Part shown: in pieces, positions 36,599 to 44,776 of the stretch
How the letters are laid out: every line of letters begins with the position of its first letter
How positions within the stretch are numbered: position 1 is the stretch's first letter
Source: Phycisphaerae bacterium
GTDB lineage: Bacteria; Planctomycetota; Phycisphaerae; UBA1845
NCBI GenBank assembly: GCA_028289375.1
Contig: JANQQK010000093.1
Location: 62,001-126,000 of the forward strand
Reading direction: 5' to 3'
DNA: 64,000 nt
The notes under the pieces: model-generated
Databases searched by the model: none
Seen by the model: only the letters and a program-made list of their open reading frames with translations
What the model was told of the DNA's origin: nothing
Program-made: the position numbers and the translations under genes

Positions 36599-39127
36599 AT
36601 GTTGGCGAGCAATCGTCTTGGTGGGCGGCGTACAACGTGGGGGTCTTGTCTGGCGGCTTTGTTGATCGCGGGCGGAGTTGCGTCGCCGACGCTGGGTCAG
36701 CATTCCGTTGCACGTGAGTGGAATGAAGTTCTGCTCGATGCGATTCGCAATGACCTTGCCCGGCCGACGGTACACGCGCGAAATTTGTACCACGTGTCGG
36801 CTGCGATGTGGGATGCGTGGGCGGCGTACGCTGGTCCCGGCCCGCAGCAGGTGTTCCACCAGGAGACAGCGACAGCGGGTGACATTCAGGCGGCCCGTGA
36901 GGAGACGATCAGCTACGCGGCTTATCGCATCCTCGTGCACCGTTTTCAGAACTCAGTGGGCTCGGCGACGTCACTTCCGACGTTCGATGCCAAGATGGCT
37001 GACCTTGGTTACAACATCAATGTCACGGATACGGTGGGAAACACACCGGCGGCGTTGGGCAATCGAATTGCGGCGACCGTTATTGCTTTTGGCGCTTCCG
37101 ACGGTGCGAACGAGGCGAACGACTACGCCAATCAGTTCTATCTGCCAATCAATGATCCACTTGTGCCAGCCCTGCCGGGAAACCCGGACATCACCGATGC
37201 CAATCGCTGGCAGCCATTGGCGTTGCAGTTCTTTGTCGATCAAGGCGGCAACTTGATTCTGGGTGGGTATCCGGAGTTTCTCAGTCCGGAATGGGGGCAG
37301 GTGTCTTCGTTCTCGCTGACGACGGACGACCTTACAATCTACAACCGCGACAATTTTGACTACTGGGTTTTTCACGATCCGGGACCGCCGCCCTACTTCA
37401 ACGGTGTGGAAGATGAATACTACCGCTGGGGATTCGAGATGGTGTCGGTCTGGTCTGCGCACCTCGATCCTTCGGACGGTGTGATGTGGGACATTTCGCC
37501 GGCGTCGATCGGCAACGCACCGCTGGCGGATGCGAATGACTACGAGCAGTACTACGACTTTGAGAATGGTGGCGACTGGGGAACGGGGCATCCGGTGAAT
37601 CCCTTTACCGGTCAACCGTACGCGCCGCAGATTGTGCCGCGGGCCGACTATGCACGCGTTCTTGCCGAGTTTTGGGCGGACGGTCCGGACTCCGAGACAC
37701 CGCCGGGTCACTGGTTCTCGATTGCGAACTACGTCTCGGATCACCCGATGACCGAGAAGCGTATTGAAGGTGACGGGCCCATCGTCGATGACCTTGAATG
37801 GGACGTGAAGTTGTACCTTCTTCTCGGCGGCACCATGCACGATGTCGCGATTTCCGCGTGGGGGGTGAAGGGCTGGTATGACTACCTGAGACCGATCTCG
37901 GCGATTCGTTATATGGCCGACCAAGGCCAGTGCTCAGATCCCTTGGAATTGTCCTTCAACCCGAACGGTATCAACCTGCATCCGGGCTTCATTGAGGTGA
38001 TCACACCGGCGACGACCGCGAGCGGTGGACAGCATGATCATCTGGTCGGACTTGAAGGGAAGATTGCGGTGAAGGCTTGGCGTGGGCCGGCGTTCATCTT
38101 CAATCCCGCGACAGACGTTGCGGGCGTCGACTGGATCCTGGCGGAGAACTGGTGGCCTTATCAGCGACCGAGCTTTGTCACGCCGCCGTTTGCGGGCTAT
38201 GTGTCGGGACACAGTACCTACAGTCGAGCAGCGGCCGTTGTGATGACGGCGTTCACCGGGTCGCCCTACTTCCCCGGCGGGTTGGGGGAATTTGAAGCGC
38301 CGCAAAATCAGTTCCTTGTGTTCGAGGATGGTCCCAGCGTGGACATCACATTGCAGTGGGCCACATACGCCGACGCTTCGGATCAGACAAGCCTGTCACG
38401 AATCTGGGGTGGTATCCACCCACCGGCTGACGACCTGCCGGGTCGCCACATGGGTCAGGCGATTGGCGAGGAGTCGTTCGATTTCGCCCTTTCGCTGTTC
38501 GGCTCGATCTGCGGAAATGGCACGATCGAGGGTGATGAAGAGTGCGACGATGGGATGGCCAACTCGGATACGACGCCGGATGCGTGTCGCACCGATTGCA
38601 CGAGCCCGGTGTGCGGCGACGGTGTGCAGGACTCCGGTGAAGAATGCGACGATGGTGCGGGCAATGCGAATGCCCCCGATGCCTGTCGGCAGAGTTGCTT
38701 GCTGCCAGCGTGCGGAGATGGCATCGTCGACAGCGGCGAGCAGTGTGATGATGACGGCGAATCGTCCTCCTGCGACAGTGATTGTACGACGCCGGAGTGC
38801 GGCGACGGTGTGACCAACGTGGCTGCCGGTGAGCAGTGTGATGATGGTGGCGCGTCGGTCACGTGTGACGCAGATTGCACGGCTGCCGAGTGTGGCGACG
38901 GTGTTCTGAACGTTGAGGCCGGCGAGCAATGTGACGATGGCAATGTCGACGATGGCGACGGCTGCTCGGCCGTATGCACAGTTGATGGTCCTGCGCCGGT
39001 GCCGGCGCTTTCGGGTGTTGCGATGCTGGTCCTGATGCTCGGGCTTGTCGCGGGGCTTGTGATTCGGTTTGGTCGGCGACGCGGTGTTCCAGTAAGGATT
39101 TCGACGCGGCGGACGCGTAGGCGTTAG
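36599..39127 (+). CDS. Secreted vanadium-haloperoxidase/PAP2-like protein with Cys-rich repeats and C-terminal sorting signal
   Basis: 842 aa from the ATG at 36599 (GGAAGGGA upstream; a longer in-frame reading begins in the threonine aldolase gene). Signal peptide ends around ASPTLGQ. The middle part has vanadium-chloroperoxidase-type motifs: YDYLRPISAIRY, GYVSGHSTYSRA and SRIWGGIHPPADDLPGR. Residues from about 635 hold five CGDGxxxxGEECDDG repeats of the myxococcus cysteine-rich (TIGR02232) type. It ends with PVPALSGVAMLVLMLGLVAG and RFGRRR, a hydrophobic helix plus basic tail, like exosortase- or IPTL-type sorting signals. The enzyme activity is predicted, not shown. Confidence 0.9.
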   Translation: MLASNRLGGRRTTWGSCLAALLIAGGVASPTLGQHSVAREWNEVLLDAIRNDLARPTVHARNLYHVSAAMWDAWAAYAGPGPQQVFHQETATAGDIQAAREETISYAAYRILVHRFQNSVGSATSLPTFDAKMADLGYNINVTDTVGNTPAALGNRIAATVIAFGASDGANEANDYANQFYLPINDPLVPALPGNPDITDANRWQPLALQFFVDQGGNLILGGYPEFLSPEWGQVSSFSLTTDDLTIYNRDNFDYWVFHDPGPPPYFNGVEDEYYRWGFEMVSVWSAHLDPSDGVMWDISPASIGNAPLADANDYEQYYDFENGGDWGTGHPVNPFTGQPYAPQIVPRADYARVLAEFWADGPDSETPPGHWFSIANYVSDHPMTEKRIEGDGPIVDDLEWDVKLYLLLGGTMHDVAISAWGVKGWYDYLRPISAIRYMADQGQCSDPLELSFNPNGINLHPGFIEVITPATTASGGQHDHLVGLEGKIAVKAWRGPAFIFNPATDVAGVDWILAENWWPYQRPSFVTPPFAGYVSGHSTYSRAAAVVMTAFTGSPYFPGGLGEFEAPQNQFLVFEDGPSVDITLQWATYADASDQTSLSRIWGGIHPPADDLPGRHMGQAIGEESFDFALSLFGSICGNGTIEGDEECDDGMANSDTTPDACRTDCTSPVCGDGVQDSGEECDDGAGNANAPDACRQSCLLPACGDGIVDSGEQCDDDGESSSCDSDCTTPECGDGVTNVAAGEQCDDGGASVTCDADCTAAECGDGVLNVEAGEQCDDGNVDDGDGCSAVCTVDGPAPVPALSGVAMLVLMLGLVAGLVIRFGRRRGVPVRISTRRTRRR

Positions 39128-39156
39128 TCGCTTCACAGACATTCGGTGACAGCTTC

Positions 39157-39198
39157 AGGGACCGCTTGGCGTGTATGGCGTCGGCGGTCCTGTTTTTT
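39157..39198 (+). terminator. Rho-independent terminator of the haloperoxidase gene
   Basis: AGGGACCGC and GCGGTCCT form a stem (one bulged G) around a GC-rich loop, followed by GTTTTTT, 30 nt after the stop codon at 39127. Confidence 0.75.
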
Positions 39199-39256
39199 GC
39201 GCGTGGCGTGGGTTCTGCGAAGAACCTCCGTGCATGGTTGCAGACGTGTGGTTGGA

Positions 39257-41059
39257 TCAGGCGGTTGCGGGAATGAGACAAACGTCCTGCACGGAGCGGC
39301 CGGTGATGCGGGCGATGGGTAGTACGGCGGCGGGCGATGCGGGTTGCGATGGTCGCCAGACGAAGACGCGGTCGCGGGCTTCGTTGGTGCCGACGATCAG
39401 ATCGGCCGCCACCTCGACGCGGCGGATGGTCTGCCCACCTGCTTCGAATCGGCTGATGAATTCGTCACCCATGATGCGGGCGAAGATGGCCGGCGATGTA
39501 TCGGTGTAGAACAGGCGTTCGATGCCGGCGAACTCGATCATGTGGATCGATTCGCAGGAGCGCTGGCGGCCGTTGTGGAGGATGGATGGCTGGGATGGAT
39601 CATCGAGTGACCATCGGATGATTTCGCCGTCAGCATTGCCTGCGTATAGTTCTCGGTCGGTCACGCAAAGGGCCGTGATCATTGATCTGGACCCGACGAA
39701 TGGTTGCGGTTTCTCCGGCTCGCCGCCGATGGTGAGTCTCAAGATGGCATGATCGGCGGAGAAGAAGATGTTGTTGTGCTCAAAGTGCGCGCAGCGGACG
39801 ACGCGGGCTTCGTTTGTGATGCCTTCAAGAAGTTTGCGCGCCGGTGCATCGCTTCCGCGTGACCATGCGAGCAACCCGAGTTCGGAGTGGGTCGCATAGA
39901 TGCTGTCGCCGGCGAGGGTGACGGCGTTCATTCCGCCACGGACGCCGCCGTCATGCTCGACGCCGTAAGCGCGAAAGCCGGCCTGCAGGTCCGACGCTGA
40001 CTCGTAGATGCCCACAGACGCACCAATGCACAGGCGATGTTGGCCTGTGGCGTCGATGGTGGCCTGTATGGAACGGACCGGACCCACCTCGCCAGGGACG
40101 GTTACGCGTTGGAGGGGTTCGTTCAAAGAATGGGGATCGAATGCGAGAATCTCGTCGCCGGCGCCGACCATGATGCGGTCGGTGACGAGCGTGTCGTCGC
40201 AGGTGGCGAAGAGCGCCTCGTACAATTGCGCGCGTTCCTGCGCATCGAACGACCGGATCAGCGACATCATCGACTCGTTCGGCGATGCGTCGGCGGCTCG
40301 TGTCAGTTGAGCGAGCCTCTTCTGCAAGTCGGCGGCTTGTGCCGTTTCGGCTGCCTGGCGGGCTTGCTCGATGTGTTTCTTCGCGGAAAGTTCTGCGCGT
40401 CGCTGCCGGCGATGTTCCCGGGTGCGTTGGGTCTGGCGGTATGAGGGGGCGTCGAGGTGGATGGTGATCGACGGGTCGACCTGAATCCCCGCCTTGAATG
40501 CGACGGGTTTGATGGCTTCGTAAACCTCCTCGGCGATGGTGGACGCGTTCTCGATGTCGATCAAGGCGCCGACACCGCGACCGTCGGCTGCCGATGACAG
40601 ACCGGCCAAGATGTGTGGTCGGAAATAGTCTGCCACCGCTGATCGGTCAGCCGTCGAGGAACTGCCCATCACGCGATTGCGAAACCCGACAAGCTCAGCC
40701 GCATCCGCGATCAACGTGGCACTGAGCTTGACCTCGGCCCGACAGGCGTGGTGATCGATGGAGTGGACGGTGAGGTCGGCATAGGTCAGCGGCACTGCCC
40801 CGACGCGTGCCCACACGACCTCGGCAACGTCGTCGTCGGTCAATTCCGCGCCGGCATTGCAGATGACGCGTTCGCCGGACGTGCGGATGACCAACGCACA
40901 TTGGCCTGCGGGGACGCGGTGCGCCCGGTTCCAGAAGGAGAACAGATCCACCGGGTCGAGCGCAGCCGCGAGTGTCTGCTCGTTTTCGAGAAAGGCCTTG
41001 AGTTGGGTCAGCCTGGTCGACATCGTTTCGGCATCCGGCGTTGGGCCATCACGAACCAT
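39257..41059 (-). CDS. SPFH-like domain, coiled-coil and beta-propeller protein
   Basis: 600 aa. Residues 50-205 have the feel of an SPFH/band-7 domain (VKLSATLIADAAELVGF, then FKAGIQVDPSITIHLDAPSYR). Residues 205-260 are a charged coiled coil (QRRAELSAKKHIEQARQ). From about 295 to the end come seven-blade-like propeller repeats such as LLAWSRGSDAPARKLLEG and IIRWSLDDPSQPSILHNG. No TM segment is present, so membrane contact would be through partners. The ATG overlaps the stop of the MIT-AAA gene by 11 nt; an ATG 12 codons later is an alternative start. The SPFH part is less certain than the propeller. Confidence 0.65.
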   Translation of the reverse strand: MVRDGPTPDAETMSTRLTQLKAFLENEQTLAAALDPVDLFSFWNRAHRVPAGQCALVIRTSGERVICNAGAELTDDDVAEVVWARVGAVPLTYADLTVHSIDHHACRAEVKLSATLIADAAELVGFRNRVMGSSSTADRSAVADYFRPHILAGLSSAADGRGVGALIDIENASTIAEEVYEAIKPVAFKAGIQVDPSITIHLDAPSYRQTQRTREHRRQRRAELSAKKHIEQARQAAETAQAADLQKRLAQLTRAADASPNESMMSLIRSFDAQERAQLYEALFATCDDTLVTDRIMVGAGDEILAFDPHSLNEPLQRVTVPGEVGPVRSIQATIDATGQHRLCIGASVGIYESASDLQAGFRAYGVEHDGGVRGGMNAVTLAGDSIYATHSELGLLAWSRGSDAPARKLLEGITNEARVVRCAHFEHNNIFFSADHAILRLTIGGEPEKPQPFVGSRSMITALCVTDRELYAGNADGEIIRWSLDDPSQPSILHNGRQRSCESIHMIEFAGIERLFYTDTSPAIFARIMGDEFISRFEAGGQTIRRVEVAADLIVGTNEARDRVFVWRPSQPASPAAVLPIARITGRSVQDVCLIPATA

Positions 41060-42170
41060 CCCTGGAGAAGGATTCGTATTTGGTCAGCGAAGATTTGTCC
41101 ACGGAGGGCGGTGTGATGGCGATAATCTGCTCGATGTCGGACATGTTGATCGGGCGAGGCTCGCGGCCGGCGATGGCGTCGGTGAAAGGAATGGTTGCGG
41201 ATCGCTGGATGATGTTGCGGATGTCGGCACCACTGTAACCCTCGAGACGGTCACAAAGATCGCCGAAGTCGACATCCTCGTCGATCGGACGGTCGCCGAT
41301 TTGGATTTCCAGCAGGCGGAACCGGGCTGTCGCGTCCGGCAAGCCGACGTAAATCTTTGTATCCAATCGTCCCGGGCGGAGCATGGCTTCGTCGAGCATC
41401 CATGGTTTGTTGGTGGCACCGATAAAAAGCAGAGCTCGATCGGAATTGCGATCGAAGCCTTCCAGTTCCTGCAGGATCTGCGGAACGACGCGTTGCATGA
41501 CCGTCGATGATCCGCTGCGACGCTTGGGCACGAGCGCTTCGCACTCGTCGATGAAGATGACCGACATCTGCTCCTGCTTGGCCGCTTCGAAGAGCTTGCG
41601 GATGTTCTGCTCGGCTTCGCCGACCCACTTGCTCATGATCTGAGCGGGGCTGATGACGAAGTAGGTCGCGTCGAGTTCGTAGGCGATCGCCTTGGCCATC
41701 ATGGTCTTGCCGGTCCCGGGCGGGCCGTAGAGCAGGACGCCGCCGCCGAGTCCGATGCCGTATCGCTTGGCCAATTCGGGGTGCGAGAGCGGGTAGATCA
41801 TCTTGAGGCGGATGTCTTGTTTGACGTCTTCAAGTCCGGCGATGTCATCGAAGCCGATGGACGGTTTTTCGCGGACGATCCAGTCGGCGGCGTCGGTGTT
41901 GTTTTCGTCTTCCTTGACGGTCTGACGACGTGGGCCGCCACGGTTGGGCGAGGCGTGCTGACGGTCACAGTCCTTGGCGAGTTCGATCAGTTCGGCGGCG
42001 ATTTCCTCGTGTTGGCGGCGGGCGTCTGGCGATTTGGTTTCCTCGGCAAGCGCCACGAGACACTCGGCCGCGTCGACGAGATACGCCTTGGCTGTCAAGT
42101 ACTCGCCCTTCTGATAGGCGGCGATGCCTTTGGACTTGAGGCGGTCGAATGTTGCGAATGAGGTGGCCAT
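41049..42170 (-). CDS. Vps4/katanin-type AAA ATPase with N-terminal MIT-like domain
   Basis: 373 aa. Residues 1-70 form three amphipathic helices with the MIT pattern (KGIAAYQKGEYLTAKAYLVDAAE; then PDARRQHEEIAAELIELAKDCD). After a ~30-residue linker comes one AAA domain: IGFDDIAGLEDVKQ, Walker A GPPGTGKT (149-156), pore loop 1 K181-W-V-G as in Vps4 (KWLG), Walker B VIFIDE (204-209), sensor 1 GATN (251-254), Arg fingers R265/R268 and GYSGAD (311-316). The C-terminus SSLTKYESFSRDGS resembles the C-terminal helix of Vps4/katanin/spastin. This is the meiotic-clade architecture, rare in bacteria. It lies between the ESCRT-III-like genes and the SPFH-like gene. Confidence 0.85.
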   Translation of the reverse strand: MATSFATFDRLKSKGIAAYQKGEYLTAKAYLVDAAECLVALAEETKSPDARRQHEEIAAELIELAKDCDRQHASPNRGGPRRQTVKEDENNTDAADWIVREKPSIGFDDIAGLEDVKQDIRLKMIYPLSHPELAKRYGIGLGGGVLLYGPPGTGKTMMAKAIAYELDATYFVISPAQIMSKWVGEAEQNIRKLFEAAKQEQMSVIFIDECEALVPKRRSGSSTVMQRVVPQILQELEGFDRNSDRALLFIGATNKPWMLDEAMLRPGRLDTKIYVGLPDATARFRLLEIQIGDRPIDEDVDFGDLCDRLEGYSGADIRNIIQRSATIPFTDAIAGREPRPINMSDIEQIIAITPPSVDKSSLTKYESFSRDGS

Positions 42171-42246
42171 TGGTGTTATTCTGCTCTGCGATCGTACGTT
42201 GCGGCAGTCAGATCGTCGTCCTGTTCTGAAACATGTAGCGGGGAAT

Positions 42247-42666
42247 TCAGGGCAACTTTGACGCTACGATGAGAATCCACGCGAAGAGGGCGACGCACAG
42301 CCCCGCGATTGCAAGCGCATACCATTTCTTCGTCACATAGTGCAGGAATCTTGCAAGTACAAACCCTGCAACAACAAGCGGCCCGTAGAACATAAAGGAG
42401 AACACCTGTGACAGAGTGACGCCTGGCGGTCGCTCCGACAACAACTGCCCACTACCGAGACCTGGCATTCCGATTCCGCGCGCCGTTTCCGGATCAAGAC
42501 GAGATACTTGAATCGTCGTGTCCACAGCATGATACGCAAGCAACCCGACAATGAAGGTCAGCAAGACGGCAGTTGGTATTATGGCCCATAACTTCCAGAA
42601 GTCGTCGTCTGGCGGCTCATCCTGGACTTCGTGTCGCGGCTCGAATGGATAAACGTGCGGATTCAC
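42247..42666 (-). CDS. Small membrane protein, ESCRT-cluster paralogue 2
   Basis: 139 aa from a GTG at 42666. A Pro/acidic N-terminus, then three hydrophobic segments (about 28-46, 88-106 and 117-136). The end, FLHYVTKKWYALAIAG, parallels LLAHVTGKQFFYNTLAAG of the gene at 42862-43296, with the same spacing to a final TM helix, so the two are paralogues. The GTG overlaps the stop of a degenerate ESCRT-III fragment (GTGA). It may anchor the AAA ATPase or filament proteins to the membrane; that is inference from position. Confidence 0.75.
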   Translation of the reverse strand: MNPHVYPFEPRHEVQDEPPDDDFWKLWAIIPTAVLLTFIVGLLAYHAVDTTIQVSRLDPETARGIGMPGLGSGQLLSERPPGVTLSQVFSFMFYGPLVVAGFVLARFLHYVTKKWYALAIAGLCVALFAWILIVASKLP

Positions 42667-42878
42667 GCGTCCTGTCTTTCATTACTTCTGCTTCTCGCCC
42701 TCTTTTTGAGGGCATTGAGTTCGGCGCGGAGGCCGGCGAGTTCCTTCTGGAGCCCTGCTCCTGCTTCGGCATTGATCATGCGTGTGGTTTTCACGTTGTT
42801 CAACTGTTCACAAATCCAGTGAGGGCTTGAAACGAATGTTGTGTTCTCCGATTGCAAATGCCTATACTCCCATCGCAA
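42663..42878 (-). pseudogene. Degenerate copy of the ESCRT-III-like 3' end (MIM1-like tail)
   Basis: The stretch 42678-42782 matches 43292-43406, the end of the ESCRT-III-like gene, nearly base for base. The copy has a 9-nt in-frame deletion (codons DKL missing) and a 1-nt deletion just after NALKK, which shifts the frame. The shifted reading ends in a TGA that overlaps the GTG of the next gene by 4 nt. An open frame of 71 codons remains, starting inside the previous gene, and it still encodes LQKELAGLRAELNALKK. It may be a leftover of a tandem duplication or a small expressed MIM1 peptide. Confidence 0.7.
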
Positions 42879-43296
42879 TGATAAACAGTTGCAGGACGCA
42901 GAGAGCCGCGCACCCTGCCGCGAGGGTATTATAGAAAAACTGCTTGCCTGTCACGTGCGCCAGCAGTGCAGCCATTCCGACGGCGAGCATTGTTGGAATG
43001 CCACAAAAGAACAGCGAAACGGTCACCCGAAAATTCCTAAACGACTCGGGGGACTGGCGACGTGAGAGAAACGGGATCAATCCCTGTGACGACTGCCGTG
43101 GCATAGTTCTTATTCGCTGAGTGCGAGCAAATTCGTCTATGACCCCGTTAGCCAACCAGAGGAACACGACGATGACAAGAAACGTCCCAGGCAAGACCAG
43201 CACCGGCTTCCAGATGCCGGGTTGCGTCAAGCGCGAGTCCATGTCGCTTGGGCCTTCATCCGAGTGTCTTGTGTCATCAACCACAGCGTCGTTCAT
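42862..43296 (-). CDS. Small membrane protein, ESCRT-cluster paralogue 1
   Basis: 144 aa. The N-terminal 28 residues are acidic and polar. TM segments lie at about 30-50, 92-110 and 118-140. A basic, Gln/Ser-rich loop of ~35 residues lies between the first two. The ATG overlaps the TAA of the ESCRT-III-like gene (TAATG), so the two are translationally coupled. This argues for a shared job, such as recruiting the filament to the membrane. No family recognised. Confidence 0.8.
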   Translation of the reverse strand: MNDAVVDDTRHSDEGPSDMDSRLTQPGIWKPVLVLPGTFLVIVVFLWLANGVIDEFARTQRIRTMPRQSSQGLIPFLSRRQSPESFRNFRVTVSLFFCGIPTMLAVGMAALLAHVTGKQFFYNTLAAGCAALCVLQLFIIAMGV

Positions 43297-43904
43297 TACT
43301 TCTGCTTCTCGCCCTCTTTCTTGAGGGCATTGAGTTCGGCGCGGAGGCCGGCGAGTTTGTCGAGTTCCTTCTGGTGCTCGGCTTCTGCTTCGGCCTCGAT
43401 CATGCGGTCGATCTCCTCGTCGCTGACGACGCTCTCGGCATCGGTGACGTTGACGTTGTCCGACGCCATCGACTCGACCGAATCGAGGAACATGTCCATC
43501 CGCTCCTCCATCGTCTCCGACTGCAGCATCGCCTTTTCCCAGTCGGCCTGCGTTTTCATCAGATCCGTCTCGCCGAACATGCGACCGATTTCGCTGGCCA
43601 TCAGGCCCATGCTCTTGGCGAAGTCGGAAGATGCTTCGGCCTGTCGCTTGATGAGCAGCGCGTTCTTCACGGTGAGCAACTGACGCTCGAGCATCTTCTT
43701 GATGGTGGCAGTCTTCTTGAGCGAGTTGCGGATGAATTGGTACTGCTGGGTATCGCCGATGCGTTTGGCGTTCTGCGCGTTCTTGACGAACTCATCGGCG
43801 AACTTGTTCTGCTCGCGGATGGACTTCTCGATCCGCCGAATGCCCTGACGGATCTTCATGTCCCGCTCGATGCGACGCTCGTCAGCCGACTTGAACAAAC
43901 CCAT
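43296..43904 (-). CDS. ESCRT-III-like helical protein with C-terminal MIM1-like motif
   Basis: 202 aa, almost entirely helical. Residues 8-80 form a basic hairpin (RIERDMKIRQGIRRIEKSIRE; then IGDTQQYQFIRNSLKKTATIKKML). Residues 80-140 carry TVKNALLIKRQAEASSDFAKSMGLMASEIGRMF, close in layout to CHMP1/CHMP2 helix 3-4. An acidic linker (VSDEEIDRMIEAEAEAE) follows. The C-terminal helix L184-AGLRAELNALKK matches the MIM1 pattern LxxRLxxL(K/R), with Glu190 in place of Arg. PspC is encoded just upstream, and the MIT-AAA ATPase downstream. It could also be scored as a PspA-type protein, since PspA/Vipp1 belong to the ESCRT-III superfamily. Confidence 0.75.
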   Translation of the reverse strand: MGLFKSADERRIERDMKIRQGIRRIEKSIREQNKFADEFVKNAQNAKRIGDTQQYQFIRNSLKKTATIKKMLERQLLTVKNALLIKRQAEASSDFAKSMGLMASEIGRMFGETDLMKTQADWEKAMLQSETMEERMDMFLDSVESMASDNVNVTDAESVVSDEEIDRMIEAEAEAEHQKELDKLAGLRAELNALKKEGEKQK

Positions 43905-43936
43905 GGCAGCTCCTCAACAGAACGCGTCATCCGCGA

Positions 43937-44131
43937 TCAATAATACTCTCGCTCCGGGATCACCAACCACAAAACGAAGTAGACCAACACACCGGCGAAA
44001 GCGGTGAACAACGACAACAACACATATCCAACGCGTACGGCGGTCGGATCGACGTCGAAATACTCTGCCAGTCCCCCGCACACACCGGCGATCTGTCGGT
44101 TCATCTCGGATCGTCGCAATGCTTTCGGCAT
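43937..44131 (-). CDS. PspC domain protein
   Basis: 64 aa, one PspC domain: RQIAGVCGGLAEYFDVDPTAVRVGYVLLSL followed by a TM helix ending WLVIPE. PspC is an inner-membrane protein of phage-shock systems, where it binds the PspA partner and responds to membrane stress. Its position between two ESCRT-III/PspA-like genes ties the cluster to membrane-stress systems. The genes on either side are 13 and 33 nt away. Confidence 0.93.
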   Translation of the reverse strand: MPKALRRSEMNRQIAGVCGGLAEYFDVDPTAVRVGYVLLSLFTAFAGVLVYFVLWLVIPEREYY

Positions 44132-44143
44132 CTTCTCCTCCTG

Positions 44144-44755
44144 TTACTCGTCGGCAGCTGCCTGTTGCTGATCGCGTACGCGGCGGTCGGCTTCATCGAA
44201 TGCTTCGGTGGTGTCGGCAATCGCGCCGGTGTCCATGCGTTCCCAGATGCGCATGACCTCCGAGCCGGAACCGGTCCGCTCGGCTGCGGCTTCGTCGACC
44301 TCGGTGCCGAGTTTGAGAATCTCGTCGAGGCGTTCCTGGTAGACCTCGGCACGGATGGCGTCGGATTCAATCATCTTGCCGAGCTTGAGCATGTCGCGCT
44401 CGCTGACGAGACCGAGCTTGCCACCGACCTTGGCGGAGCGATCGTGCGACTCGCGCATCATGCGCAATCGCGATACGGTCAGCAGTTCCTTGGATCGCAG
44501 ATTCAACTGCCGTGCGACCATCAACTGCTCGGTGGTCTTCATCTCGAATTCCTGCGCGAGCGCCTGACGGACCTCGGGCGTTTTTTCCGTCGCACCAGAC
44601 TCGAAGACCTTTCGCTTGTCCTCGGCCAGCTTCTTGATGCGCGTCATCATGCGCGACCGATCCTTCTCGATCAGCAGTTCCTGACGCCGCAGCTCAGAGC
44701 GCGACAGATCGGCCAGGCCTTTCTTGCGACTTGTCAGCCAATCCAGCAATGTCAT
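44144..44755 (-). CDS. ESCRT-III/PspA-like helical protein
   Basis: 203 aa from the ATG at 44755 (AGGTG upstream; a GTG at 44764 is an alternative). Helical throughout with a basic first hairpin: RRQELLIEKDRSRMMTRIKK and QALAQEFEMKTTEQLMVARQ. A second run (RSKELLTVSRLRMMRESHDR) is followed by ERDMLKLGKMIESDAIRAEV, an acidic region and EVMRIWERMDTG. No clear MIM at the C-terminus. The layout resembles ESCRT-III or PspA, and it lies inside the cluster with two similar proteins, but alone it would be hard to classify. Confidence 0.6.
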   Translation of the reverse strand: MTLLDWLTSRKKGLADLSRSELRRQELLIEKDRSRMMTRIKKLAEDKRKVFESGATEKTPEVRQALAQEFEMKTTEQLMVARQLNLRSKELLTVSRLRMMRESHDRSAKVGGKLGLVSERDMLKLGKMIESDAIRAEVYQERLDEILKLGTEVDEAAAERTGSGSEVMRIWERMDTGAIADTTEAFDEADRRVRDQQQAAADE

Positions 44756-44776
44756 GCGTGCCACCTGCCGGTCATG

